In this document: piece by piece, positions 48,456 through 59,379 of the stretch
How positions within the stretch are numbered: the stretch's first letter is position 1
Layout: the number at the start of each line of letters is the position of its first letter
NCBI GenBank assembly: GCA_028023455.1
Contig: JAQFVV010006231.1
Location: forward strand, 1,877,478 to 1,941,477
DNA: 64,000 bases
Direction of reading: 5' to 3'
Source: Epiperipatus broadwayi
Taxonomy: Eukaryota; Onychophora; Udeonychophora; Euonychophora; Peripatidae
Translations under genes and position numbers: made by a program
The notes under the pieces: model-generated
The model's input: only the letters and a program-made list of their open reading frames with translations
Database searches by the model: none
Told to the model about the DNA's origin: nothing

Positions 48456-49343
48456 GAAGAAAAAAAGATAAAAAGTTTATAAAAAACCGAATTAGAAGCC
48501 AACACAGCACTAATTGTTAATGTCACAACTGAAGACACTCACCAACAAGTCAAATACCTTGATGTCAAAATAAAAAGTGAAAATAACCACTGCCATTATA
48601 GCATGGCCATCAAACCGTTGGAAATCAGATTCCATACACACCCCCAATCTCACACACCCACAGCACATAAATTATCGGGTCTAGCATCTTTTTTGCATAG
48701 AAACAGATTGTTGTGTAAAAACGAGGCAGATGCAAAAACAAATGTAGCAGAATATAGAAATGATCTACTGAATTTAGGCTTCAGACAATCCATCATCGAC
48801 AAAAAAATCTCACACATTCAGAATAAACCTCTCAACTCTCACGCCACACAGGATAAACCCAGGTTATTACTTCCATACATTTCCAACTTACACAAGAAAC
48901 TACATTCCATCTTTAGCAACAAATATCAGCTCTGTTTTCGAACCCCTCCAAATTCTAACAATCTAATTAACAATACCAAAGATCAAACTCCACTGTTACA
49001 GACCCCCCATACAGTATAGAACATTGCTTGTCCAAACAACCATTGCAAAGGCACATATTATGGGGAAAGCAGGGCATCTCTGCCACACGATTGGCACAAC
49101 ACAGGTATTCGTACAATAGAGCTCCAACGATCCTTCTAATTATTCAGTTTTATCAGCACCAGTGCACAAGTCACCATGAGTGCATTCCGGACAATCCTAC
49201 CATCGTATGTAGAGAGAGACATGACCTCAAAAGAAAGATCAAAGAGGCTTTATTTATCTCTCACGACAGCGATGCCATAAACAGGAAGGACACGTGTTTT
49301 TCTCTATCAAATGAAGAAAGAAAGATAAAAAGTTTATAAAAAA
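48456..49343 (+). pseudogene. Penelope-like element remnant: RT end and GIY-YIG endonuclease
   Basis: The frame open from 48486 carries HQQVKYLDVKIKS (end of RT), RFHTHPQSHTPTAHKL, FLHRNRLLCKNEADA and LNLGFRQSIIDKKI, then KPRLLLPYISNLHKKLHSIF, the order found in PLE proteins before the endonuclease. After one in-frame stop (49017-49019) NIACPNNHCKGTYYGESRAS matches the GIY-YIG core with its cysteines, then WHNTGIRTIELQRSF. In a shifted frame RERHDLKRKIKEALFI and DAINRKD match the conserved PLE C-terminus. One stop and one frameshift make it a pseudogene. The insert (about 48487-49312) lies between 31 nt direct repeats at 48456-48486 and 49313-49343, differing at one base. Confidence 0.8.
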
Positions 49344-50780
49344 GTAAAGATAAAATTTAGTTTTGACTTCAGCATAATAAAAGATATAATGATCTAATAA
49401 AAATATTGCATTTAGCAAATGGCATTTGGAATTTGCTAAATAATACTTATTACTACTCAACCAATACAAGGGTTGTCTGTTTTGTTAAGATGATAACAAC
49501 AAAATGAAGTTTTTGAATTATCTATATTCTTTAGCAATGAGTATGGTCTATATTGGCTTACATATTTAAAAAATTGTTACAATGATACTTAAGTAGAAAT
49601 ATTACTTTTATGTAAATTACGCAGAGAAACTGGATGAAGTAGAACTCGTTAAATATCTCACAAACAATGTAAAAACCTGAGGAATAAAAAGAAAAATGTT
49701 GAGACTAATTTAAAACTTGTTTACCTATCATTATCCATGAAGGATTATGTGCAACCTTAAAATTAAAACAGTGGAGTATAATTACCACACTTCACATGTA
49801 TTTTATTTTCATAATAACTTGTAATGCAAACGATAAACAAAAATTTATTTGAGACTGAAAACTGCAATAAGTATTGCTTATAGTCATATTTTTATATATA
49901 AACTATTAGCATATTTATATATATTATAAACTGATTTTTATAACTTGTTTGTACCCAGCCTGTCAATATATTATATTTATATCTAAAAAAAAGAAATTAA
50001 TACCATAGACAATGGAAAATAAATAAGCAATTTCCACTCTAGAATGTAGATAATTATGGCAACAAAGTAAAGTATAAATACAATATTTATTAATTGATAA
50101 GCTAGGCTTTTGATATGAATTAAGGTCAATAGTGTTCCTCTTAGTAAATATTGGTTGTTTAATTTGACTGCATGATTTACACGCACCCATATATTTACAC
50201 ATGCAAATTTATTAAAGCCTATGACCAATGTGACTCATCTCTATATATAGTTGGAAATGCCAACACTTTCTTGCTAATCTCCTATGTGAGTTGTGTTTTG
50301 ATAAAGTTACTCCATATCGAAAGCCTGGTTAAGCAGTTAATAAATACTGTATTTATATTTAATTCTTTGCCACATTTATTATCTACATACCCATGTGGAA
50401 ATTGCTTATTTATTATATTTATATAAGTATTTTACTTTTATGAAGCCACAATTTACACAAGTAATGTTAGATAGTGGTTTTTGTTTTTTGATCTACTGCT
50501 ATCTAAACTTTTTACATGAAAATTTTTAAATATGCAAAATTTTACTTAAAATAATGAAACAGAGTAAATTATTTTATTTGAAAAGTCTACAGTAAGACGA
50601 GTTTTTTCCATCCAGTCTTTTCAAAAAAATATTCATTTAAAAACTATTGTAGTAATATCTGTAAAATTTCAGATCTAGTATTCTTTTACAACATTTATTC
50701 AGTGTGTGTATGTTATGTAGTTGTTGATAAAATGGTGTTGTTTTAAGACTGCAGGTCCATAAATTGTAATTCATTTTGGT
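49344..50780. other. AT-rich non-coding stretch
   Basis: Overlapping short frames near 49983-50426 are hydrophobic, low-complexity and without motif. No gene recognised. Confidence 0.5.
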
Positions 50781-50814
50781 CACATCCAGTGCTCAAATGT
50801 TTTATGACTTCCTG

Positions 50815-50865
50815 ATGAATATACTGATGTTTCAACTTGATTACACAAGTCATCACCTTGTGATG
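50815..50865 (-). ncRNA. Hammerhead-like motif, probably inactive
   Basis: Minus strand GTGATGA (50856-50850; C3 is G), stem II CUUG/CAAG around UGUAAU, GAAAC (50833-50829), stem III AC/GU with loop AUCA, then A17. The C3 change should abolish activity. Loop AUCA is shared with the 22.2 kb palindrome, suggesting a second ribozyme lineage. Confidence 0.4.
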
Positions 50866-51470
50866 AATAGAAAATTATAAAGATTGTTGTAAAAATGCAG
50901 TAAACACTGAACCCAAATTATATATAATGGCAATAGGCAGTAGTATATATAAAGATGTATGGATACATGAACATTTAGTTTCATCTATTCATTCAACTTG
51001 TGTACGTGCACATATGAGAATTGATATTTATAAGTTATAAAATTTTATAACTTTATAATATTTTATATGTCAATAACTTTACTCCTGGACAACTAGTAAT
51101 AAACTCAGAGACTTTTCACTCCAGTTTATGTTTCTAATCTGTGTATAAATTTAATGGAACTTCAACATATTTCATGAATAAATTCGTTTTTTCTTAATAA
51201 AAAAAAACTTTACTAGTTATATATATGTAAGACTAACCAGTATATAATATATATCTAAATTATAATAGTTTGTCATGTTTATTATGTTTGTAATTTTATT
51301 ACTAATAATTTGTATAAAAGTAAATTGACATTTAGGAGTCAAACAATGTAATCAATAGATCTTAAAATTTTGTGGGCCATTGGGTCATTCTAAAAAATAG
51401 ATGGAATGTTATAAATACCAGAGATTCTTTAATTAAATTTTATTTGACCATTGTTTGGTCTTTTTCATTG

Positions 51471-51625
51471 CCATATATGGAGATGTAGGTCAATATGGTT
51501 AAATTTCTTTGCCAACTGATGCATTTTTCATTACCATATATGAAACTGATCAACTTTAAATTTCAATCAAGTATGAGTTTGAGACAATGGCCAGCATTCT
51601 TTAATATTTGCTTTGTGTATAAATA
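51471..51625 (+). promoter_or_regulatory. Promoter candidate: CArG-like box and TATA box
   Basis: CCATATATGG at about 51471 fits the CC(A/T)6GG CArG consensus; a near copy, CCATATATGA, follows about 64 nt later. TATAAATA lies at 51618-51625. The segment between repeats TTTTTCATTRCCATATATG twice. A GC-richer transcribed-looking region follows. Confidence 0.35.
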
Positions 51626-51649
51626 GCTAAATTTTGACTATCAATATTA

Positions 51650-53888
51650 TTCTTGTTCTATTTTGATATTGGCGAGTTGTATACTTTATGCAAGTTTGTG
51701 TTGTGAAGTAAATCATGTCAGGATAAAGAAGAAGACTGTTTTCTTCCCAATACCTCTGGAAAGTTCAGTTAGCTCACTATGCTGAATTCTGGAACATCAG
51801 GACTGAATATGTGGACTGTTCAGTGATATTCTTGCCTGAAAATGAATCTTGATTCTCCGCCAATGCCTGTTTCCAATCCAAACCAACTTATGATCATGAT
51901 CCACTGATTACCTATGTCATGTTCTCAAGCCCAAGGTAACATCTACATTGCTGTCAGCTAATGAACTCTTAATTAATTAATTATTCTAATTCTAAATTAT
52001 ATTTTAAGTCTTTCTTTCTTTTATTTAATTCTTAAAGCTGTTATATAAATATTTATCAGTGTTTATACAATTTATTCTAATGCTATATAAGTTCTTATAT
52101 TTTGGGTATGGCGATATATAATTAATTTTATTTTCTTTTAGTTTGTTATTCTAATTTATTTTGATATGCCAAGAAGGTAATTTTAATCTTTAAATGATTG
52201 GAAGATCTTAATGTTATGTTTCATTGTTCTCTCTAATTGAAACTTAACCCTCATCCAATCATTAAAATTGTTTACCAATTTATCTAACTAAATCTCATCA
52301 GAAGTGAAATTAATTTGTAATCGATCATGTGCATATGTGTGATCTATGATTTTATCTTGTAAATTAATAAAAATTATCTGTGCAATGATTGCTTGTAGCA
52401 ATGTAAAGAAATATTTTAGAAATGTGAGAGAAAGCAATTTATTCCCTTTTAGTTTTAAACTCTGACTCCTTTTGTGCATTTTATTAATCATTAGTTAAGT
52501 GCCTGGAATGGTTTGTGTTTAAGCATTCCATTACATAGGAGAGCATCGTGTAATAATCAGGTGTTCATTAATTTATCGTGGTCCATAGTGACAGGAACTA
52601 TTTATATGTTTTAGGCATTATAAAGATATCATTACAATTGTTATAATTTTCTTGCTTTGCCATGTATTTTGGGATCTTCAGAATGACCAATCCCACTCTT
52701 CATTGTCCCTCTCAAAGTAGATGCATTTCCTACTAGTGATCTTCTTCAGGCACCTCCAGTGAATAAGTGTATAGAAAACATGGATAAACCATCCCATTAT
52801 GCAACTTGTGCCACTGTTCTTCAGAGATATGATCTTGGCCATCATGCAGGCATACTCCTTTCATACAAATATGGCAAAGTCATTCAAGAGCATCTTAAGT
52901 GTCCACATTCATGTATGCAATTGTAAGCGATAGTGATATTGCCTTTATTATTATTATTGAGTTATTTATTAACCTGAAACACTCTCTGTCAGTCATAATT
53001 GCATATTGTTTGCTATCCATTCGATTTAATCCTCTAGATCAGATTATAAATTAGATTCTTTTAAACTGAGTTATTCTACTCTCACACATCTGAGTGATTT
53101 CCCAAATCTTGCACACTTTTCAAATCACACTTCATGAACTTCTATTCATATACATATAATAACTAATGAAACTCGTTAATGTGAATCTATAATATTTTAA
53201 ATGACAGTTAAGCTACAATGTATTATTGATTACCTAATTAATTTATTTTATCCTTGGTATATTAATTGCATTGACCATAATATGATTAGCTGCACAAACC
53301 ATCTCGTTTTATATATGCTGTAATTGCACTAACCAATATTATGTAATAATACAAATATTTTAGTTATTCTGTAATTTCCTGAATTATCTAATTAATGAAT
53401 CCACCGAAAAGTGTGATTGCAAATTAACCATAATCAAATGTGTAATCATTGTATAGATATTTTACACACCTACTTTGTTTTATTTTTAATCATAAATTAC
53501 CATACTTTATCATTTAATAAATTTATATTATATCATTTCTCTGTATTCTCATATTTGTCATTCATTTCTGAATCCTTAGATTAACTATTTGATTAAGTTA
53601 AATTGTTTCTAATTGAATGAAAGATTTTATTAGTATTATTAATTTAACTCCCTTTACTTAACATTGCTTTGAACAACATTAAGATCTGATTATTAATATA
53701 TTAAGCAATAGTCTGTACCATTCTTTAATTGTTATATTTTGTAAAAATTATTAGCTAATTATTTGAACATTATTGATTCCCAAGTCTCTTTGCTCACCCT
53801 GTTCTCATAGCCAGATCTGGAGTAAATGAAAAGTTTGCTAGTATCCTCAAAAGCATTGTTCACATAGTCAAGAGATTCTGTAGCACAG
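51650..53888 (+). other. Exon-like segments of a possible spliced transcript
   Basis: Three segments have good splice signals: about 51650-51935 (donor CCCAAG/GTAACA), 52682-52922 (acceptor TCTTCAG, donor GTAAGC) and 53811-53888 (acceptor with a pyrimidine tract ending TTCTCATAG, donor CACAG/GTAAAT). The second is open for about 75 codons in one frame to a stop at 52924-52926, with VDAFPTSDLLQAPPVNK. The third is open in one frame (RSGVNEKFASILKSIV) but the phases of segments 2 and 3 do not match. No domain is recognised, so this may be a non-coding RNA, an old LTR element or coincidence. Confidence 0.25.
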
Positions 53889-53999
53889 GTAAATAGGTTA
53901 GTGTTTAGTATTGTTTCAGTCATATGTGTCTCGCACATGCTAGATTGCTATAATGTGCTTGGATTTTAGATCTTTTTGAATGAACACATGATTTTGACC

Positions 54000-54290
54000 G
54001 GTACAGTGGTGAAATATGAAAAATTCAAGGAGAAATATGAATAGAGATACCTCAGGATAGTGAATAATTGGAGATGAGAATTGAGGGTTTAAAAGACAAG
54101 GTGGCTAAATTCAACAGGGGATAGAACTGATAGAAAAAATCATTCATGTCAAAATTGAAAAAGTGATGAAAGTCCTAAAAGAAGAGATAATAATCAGGAA
54201 AAGATTTTGGACACATCCAAAGGAAGTGTGAACATGAACATTTGGATATAAAGAAAACCCAAAAAATCCAACAAAGAATTTATCATACTG
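54000..54290 (+). pseudogene. Possible decayed gag-like fragment
   Basis: FGHIQRKCEH near 54212-54241 resembles the second half of a CCHC zinc knuckle (GH....C), preceded by a lysine-rich stretch with stops. The first cysteine pair is not preserved. Weak. Confidence 0.2.
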
Positions 54291-54539
54291 TTTCTTATGT
54301 AATATTGCTTCATAAAATTTAATGATTATTTTTATTAAAATTACACCTATGTAATTATATGTTCACAATTAATTAATGATTCGATTGTTTAAAGATTATT
54401 TCTGCTTTGGAAAATAAAAATGTCAAAACTAACTTCTAATAATTAGCAAAAATATATCTCTTCTTATTAACCAATAAATAAATTTGGACACTAATATTTG
54501 TGAAACTTTATCATGTTGATTCTAACATAAGATTATTTT

Positions 54540-54864
54540 AAAACAAAGGCAAAACTCTCCGTACAGTAGTGCCATTCAGTGCAAGTCAATGAATGCAAGA
54601 AGTTTTATGCATAAAATCCCTATCTAAGTGCAATACTTTCAAATTCAAGGCTCCTCACTGATGAAAGCCACAAGTTAGAAACTAATCTGGGAATATTGGA
54701 TGAGTACGCACTAGATAGGGATTTTTTGCACAAAACTTCTTCCACCCATTCATTTCTCTGACTTGCACTGGGTGGCACTACTGGATGGAGAGTTTTGTTT
54801 CTGTTTTAACAGCTTGTGTAAACATAGGCAATGGTGATCATGTGATATTTAGTGGTTTAATACA
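54540..54864 (+). mobile_element. F1 family, copy D, fold-back form
   Basis: Left arm GGCAAAACTCTCCGTACAG returns as GGTGGCACTACTGGATGGAG near 54770. The right side extends to GGTGATCATGTGATATTTAG, the family end. ATTATTTT at 54532 and 54865 may be an 8 nt target duplication. The ribozyme lies between the arms. Confidence 0.8.
54645..54699 (+). ncRNA. Hammerhead ribozyme, F1 copy D
   Basis: Core CTGATGA (54658-54664), stem-loop II AGC-CACAA-GUU (A-U, G-U, C-G), GAAAC (54678-54682), stem III with one mismatch, C17, then UGGGAA. Stem I keeps most pairs with UCCUCA and one mismatch; the outer helix pairs UCAA with UUGG (one G-U pair). Core intact. Confidence 0.7.
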
Positions 54865-55440
54865 ATTATTTTCATGCATAATGATAAAATTAAAATAAAA
54901 TCAGCAATGGTCTGCTAAACACAGTATACCTAACTTTTATGATATCTGAATAAATATATAATTTTAAGTTTCAAAACAGATTTCGATAGCATTATTCTTA
55001 ACAAAAATTCATTTTCTAAAAATTTCATTAATTTACTTTTTCTAATGGCATAATGATAAATACTAAGAAGAAAGAAAGTAATTGTTCTCATTACTCTATA
55101 ATTAGTCTATAACTTTTTTTTTCTATACTTGAAAAGTTTAAATATGATTTTTAAAGGTATTTTTCATTTTTAAACTTGTATTTTTAACAAGCCCAATTTA
55201 TTGATGTCTAATATAGGATATAGTGTAAATGTTAAAATCAAATGTTCAATGATTACAAAAATTGCCACCAGGAATTTTTTTTTACTATCTTCTATATTTG
55301 AAGGGATCGAGTTAAATTATTATTTTATATAATTAATGCAATGCTTCCATTTTCTTTAATTTGTTCAGACTTTGCAAATAGCTATTACGATTTTGATTTT
55401 TAAAATATAGTTAGTAATATTTACTAAAGCAATAAACCTA
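54865..55440. other. AT-rich non-coding stretch
   Basis: Nothing recognised. Confidence 0.5.
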
Positions 55441-55530
55441 AAGCATGTGCGGTTGAAAATGCGAAGGTAGAGACCTCTATAGGTCTTAACCACAAGCTTA
55501 CGCATTGGAAGAAAAGAGGTATAAACTGCC
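55441..55530. repeat. F2 family fragment (single arm)
   Basis: TCTATAGGTCTTAACCACAA followed by GCTTACGCATTGGAAGAAAA matches the inner arm of the F2 element at 45.3-45.8 kb. No returning arm. Confidence 0.7.
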
Positions 55531-56307
55531 TGTAAATCTTTATATTTTGAGTTATTAATATCTTATTCAAACTTAATAGCAGGTGATAAGATAATGGGTT
55601 TTTTAAATATTAATTTTATGTTTTTTTACTAATTGTAGTTTAGTACCATTTAAAATGACTAATATAATTTATATAGTTTAAATAATTTTACATATTATCC
55701 CTGGAATCTTTCTGTAAAGATTATTTAAAGTTTTGACATGTTTATTACTACTTGAAATGCCTGCTTAGTCTTTTATGTGACATCTGTCAACAGAATTTGC
55801 TATTAAACTGAAAAAAATAAGAAAATGATTATTGTATTTTTTTTTAATTTTAAACATACATTTGGAGACATCATTTTCCATAATCTGAGTAAGAGATAAA
55901 ATATTTTATAACTATTTCTAAAGAGATAAAATCTGAGATCAATATATATATATTAGAAGTTATAAAAAGAAATGTCAAACATGTGTGGAATTTTTCTAAA
56001 TTTTGAGTACGTTTTCAAATAATTTTCAATCTTTGTTTTTTATATTAATTTGTAATCTTGTTTCATAAAAATTTAAATATATAACTTTGCCAAAATTTCA
56101 GAAAATATTTAAAGTAAATTAAAGTGATTTTACATATAATCCATTTGATGAAAAATTTGCTCTCCGTTGCATCATTGGAACTAATTGCGGATTTTTATTT
56201 AGTAAGCAGATAATATATATACAGCCTCTATCTATATAAATATTATAGGTACCATTTCGGAAATTTAAACAATTTATTCACTGAGTTATATCTTTTCTTA
56301 GACCATG
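55531..56307. other. AT-rich non-coding stretch
   Basis: Nothing recognised. Confidence 0.5.
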
Positions 56308-57550
56308 TAAATTGATTTTCTAGCGTTGGTCACTATGATAAGAAAAGCTTAGTATTTACTTAATTTTAACTGAGCTTATTGCTTTCGATACCCTCATGGT
56401 ATGATATTCATAGCCCTGATCCATTAACAAAAAAAGAATCATGTTTCCCCCTCTCGAAAAAGTGGGCTATTTAATTCATTAAACTGATTTGAATAAATTT
56501 AAATAAACTTACATTGCATTTACATACACCATCCTCCTAGTATCATTCAGTGCTATGTATATGATGTGATGTGATACACTGTGACTTCTCCTTATACAGA
56601 GTCAAGGATCTCTTAGCAACTATGCCCAGAGAAATCTGTAGTCATTTGAACCCCTTTCCATTCCCCACCCCAAGTTTTCCCATATTCTTTTTTACCCTGC
56701 TCCATCCCATTTCCACAACATAATCCTTGTCAACTCCATGGCCTTTAAATTTAAAACCCCCTTTTCGCAAACCCAGCATAAACACCAATAAGCCACTTTC
56801 TGTATAATCACTTTGTACATATTTATTCTTCCACAACTTCATTATTTGTATCCTTTCTGCTTACAGGCATTTACATTAAATTAACAGATACCTAATATTT
56901 TCTATACTTTCCTTACACAGCTTGCAGACTAAATCACCCATATTTCTCCATTTATGTGTATATTCCCTTGTTGCTAAAAATCCCATTCGAGCCTTAAACA
57001 GTAAACTACTTTCCTTGCTATTATCATAAATTAACTCACACCCAATATTCTGTTTACTTCTATAAATATTTAAACTCTTTTTACTCTCCATATTAGCTCT
57101 TCATCTCTCCAACTCCCTATTTTTTATTAATGTGTCTATTCTTCTATCCCATTCCTTAATACTAAAACATTCAACAATTCTCCTAACACAATCATACCAC
57201 CTTTTGTATAAGTATACTGACATAAATTCTTTATCTAAATCTTCTGCATAACATTAAATTTCGCACCCATCTTGTTGCCTGCCCTTTATTCATAACCCAT
57301 TAAATACTATTTTGGCTATTCTTTTATTATCCATAAACTGCAATCTACCGAACATTTTCATTTTATTTTTTACATCTCTCATATAAAAACTTGACCATCC
57401 CATTTCTCCTTGAATTGCCTCCTTTGCTCTCCACATTTCTGCATCTAATGCATAATACCAAGAGGGCATCGAAAGCGCTAAGCTCAATTAAAATTACATA
57501 AATACTAAGCTTTTCTTATCATAGCTTTAAAGCGCTAGAAAGTCAATTTA
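56308..57550 (-). mobile_element. LINE fragment between 92 nt inverted repeats
   Basis: 56308-56399 and 57458-57550 are inverted copies, both with AAGAAAAGCTTAGTATTTA or its complement and a TTGCTTTCGAT-like inner end. Between them lies minus-strand LINE 3' coding sequence. Either a fold-back element captured a LINE fragment, or the end of a LINE copy was duplicated in inverted orientation. No flanking duplication is visible. Confidence 0.65.
56642..57487 (-). pseudogene. 3' end of a decayed LINE polyprotein
   Basis: Read on the minus strand: WYYALDAEMWRAKEAIQGEM then GWSSFYMRDVKNKMK (57290-57487) matches the region after the RT in CR1/R1-like LINEs. SSLLFKARMGFL, KWRNMGDLVCKLC and ESIENIRYLL (56876-57091) match the conserved (F/L)R.G......C..C...E...H/YLL block, a zinc-knuckle-like end. 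The final frame (56642-56842) has GLRKGGFKFKGHGVDKDYVV. At least two frame changes separate the parts, so it is dead. Confidence 0.65.
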
Positions 57551-58780
57551 AATAATTTATTTAGGAAAAACAAAATTACAAAAACAATAATTTATTTATA
57601 TATTTCTTAATTGAAATGAGTAAATTGTTTTTATAATTATACAAATTAAGTATATATATATATTGCTAAAAAAAAGTAATAAATTTTAAATAATGATAAT
57701 GTTTAAATATTATAAAATTGTTAAAAGTAAATGTAATTTTTATCACTCAATCAATAATTTTACTGAATTAATTCGCTATTTTTAAATAAAACATTTCACC
57801 AGTTGACGCTATTTTTTCCATTTCATATTGTGTAGCTAATCAGTTCTCAGAATTTCGATTTGAAGCATTTGACAGTTGTAAATTAATAAAATCCTCTGAC
57901 ACTAAATATACATTTTATTTTATTTTATTGTGCTAATATATTATACAAATTGGGCGTTTCAAATATCTTAACTTGTTACATTTCTTTTTACATACAATAC
58001 TTAATAGTATGTCAATATTTTGTTAGAAATATTAAATATACTGTGTTTCAAAAATTACTCAAATGATCAGAAATTAAAATCCCAACACTACCGAAAATTA
58101 ATAATAAAAAGAGAATTTAAATTTATGTAATAGCTGGCAAGATTTTCATAATGGTATTTTATTATCCCAATTTTTAATGTGCTTGTATTTGATAAATTCC
58201 TTTTCTAAAAATAGGTTCATGTAATAGCTTTCTATTGATTGCCACCAATTTATTAATTTACTCTACATCTAACAGCCTGCCAAAAAAAGACCAATATTCA
58301 TTAGACTTGCCAAGTGACAAATAGTAAGGATCTATAGTATTTTTTTTTATTTTAACTCTGTAATCCTAAATATTTAGAGATACACCTTCTGAACAATAAT
58401 TTGATATCTAGTTAAATTAGCTATAGACCAAACACATGAAAAAAAAAAAAAAACTAAGACTTCTTGGAATATAAAAAATGATTTCACATTGTTTTGATCT
58501 GCATTTGTATTTAGATCATAGATATTGCATGCAGATACACTATTATCCAGCCCATAAAGGTCATGTATAAATATTGGCTTGAGTTAATTAATGCATTAAA
58601 GTTCTTTAATGATAATGGGTAATAAACAAATATCTATGTTATACTTATCTGCACCAAAAATCTGATCACTGCATCCTCTTACCAATAAATTACTCTAAAA
58701 AAAACATCCAAGGATTCATTTTTGAATGCCAAACATTTTTTTATTTGATGTAAAAATCAGATTATTAGGTAATGTATTTA
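57551..58780. other. AT-rich non-coding stretch
   Basis: Nothing recognised. Confidence 0.5.
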
Positions 58781-58930
58781 AAACAGAGGCAAAATTCTCC
58801 GTACAGTAGTGCCATCTAGTACAAGTCAGAATAATCAATGGATGCACTGGGTGGCACTACTATGTGAAGAGTTTTACCTCTATTTTAACAGCTTGTGTAA
58901 GCATAGGAAATGGTGATCATATGATGCTTA
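58781..58930 (+). mobile_element. F1 family, deleted copy without ribozyme
   Basis: The two F1 arms (GTACAGTAGTGCCATCTAG and GGGTGGCACTACTATGTG) are almost joined, separated by about 30 nt; the central ribozyme part is gone. The right side continues to GGTGATCATATGATGCTTAG. Confidence 0.75.
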
Positions 58931-59111
58931 GTACTTTATTACCAATACTGCCCAATGAGATGATGGTGACTATGATTATTAAAGAATCCAAACACACCAA
59001 AATGTATAGATGCTGAACTGAGTTCAAATTTATATGACTATATAAGTGAATGAGTTTGAATTAAAAACATTATCATGTTTTTATTTTCTCATGGCTTTAT
59101 AGTTAACTAAA

Positions 59112-59379
59112 AAGGTAAAAGTTTCCTGCTAGGAGATTGCATTAGATCCTAAAACTAGGTGCAGTGCTCTCAGATCTAAGAATTCTCACTGATGGAAGTT
59201 ATAAGCTAGAAAATAGTCTGGGGATAATGGATGAGTCAGCACTAGGTAGGAATTTTATGCACAAACCTTTTTCCATCCACTAATTATTCTGGTGTACTTA
59301 ATGTTACTACTATATGGAAATTACCTCTGTTTAAACAGCTTGAGCAAGCATAAAAAATAATAGTCATGTGATGTTTAGA
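59112..59379 (+). mobile_element. F1 family, copy E, diverged
   Basis: Contains CTAGGTGCAGTGCTCTCAGA, a ribozyme-like centre, GGATAATGGATGAGTCAGCA and a worn right arm to TAGTCATGTGATGTTTAG. It lies 180 bp from the deleted copy. Confidence 0.7.
59177..59230 (+). ncRNA. Hammerhead ribozyme, F1 copy E, degenerate
   Basis: CTGATGG (59189-59195) replaces the core CTGATGA, changing the conserved A9. Stem-loop II is AGU-UAUAA-GCU (still paired), GAAAA follows, then UAGUC and UGGGGA. The A9 change probably inactivates it. Confidence 0.55.

Noticed and set aside
49983-50426. Frames of about 80 codons at 50 kb
   Set aside because: Low complexity, hydrophobic by AT-rich composition, overlapping on both strands.
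52682-52926. Reading the 75-codon frame as a definite gene
   Set aside because: No recognised domain and no in-phase neighbour exon; kept only as an exon-like segment.
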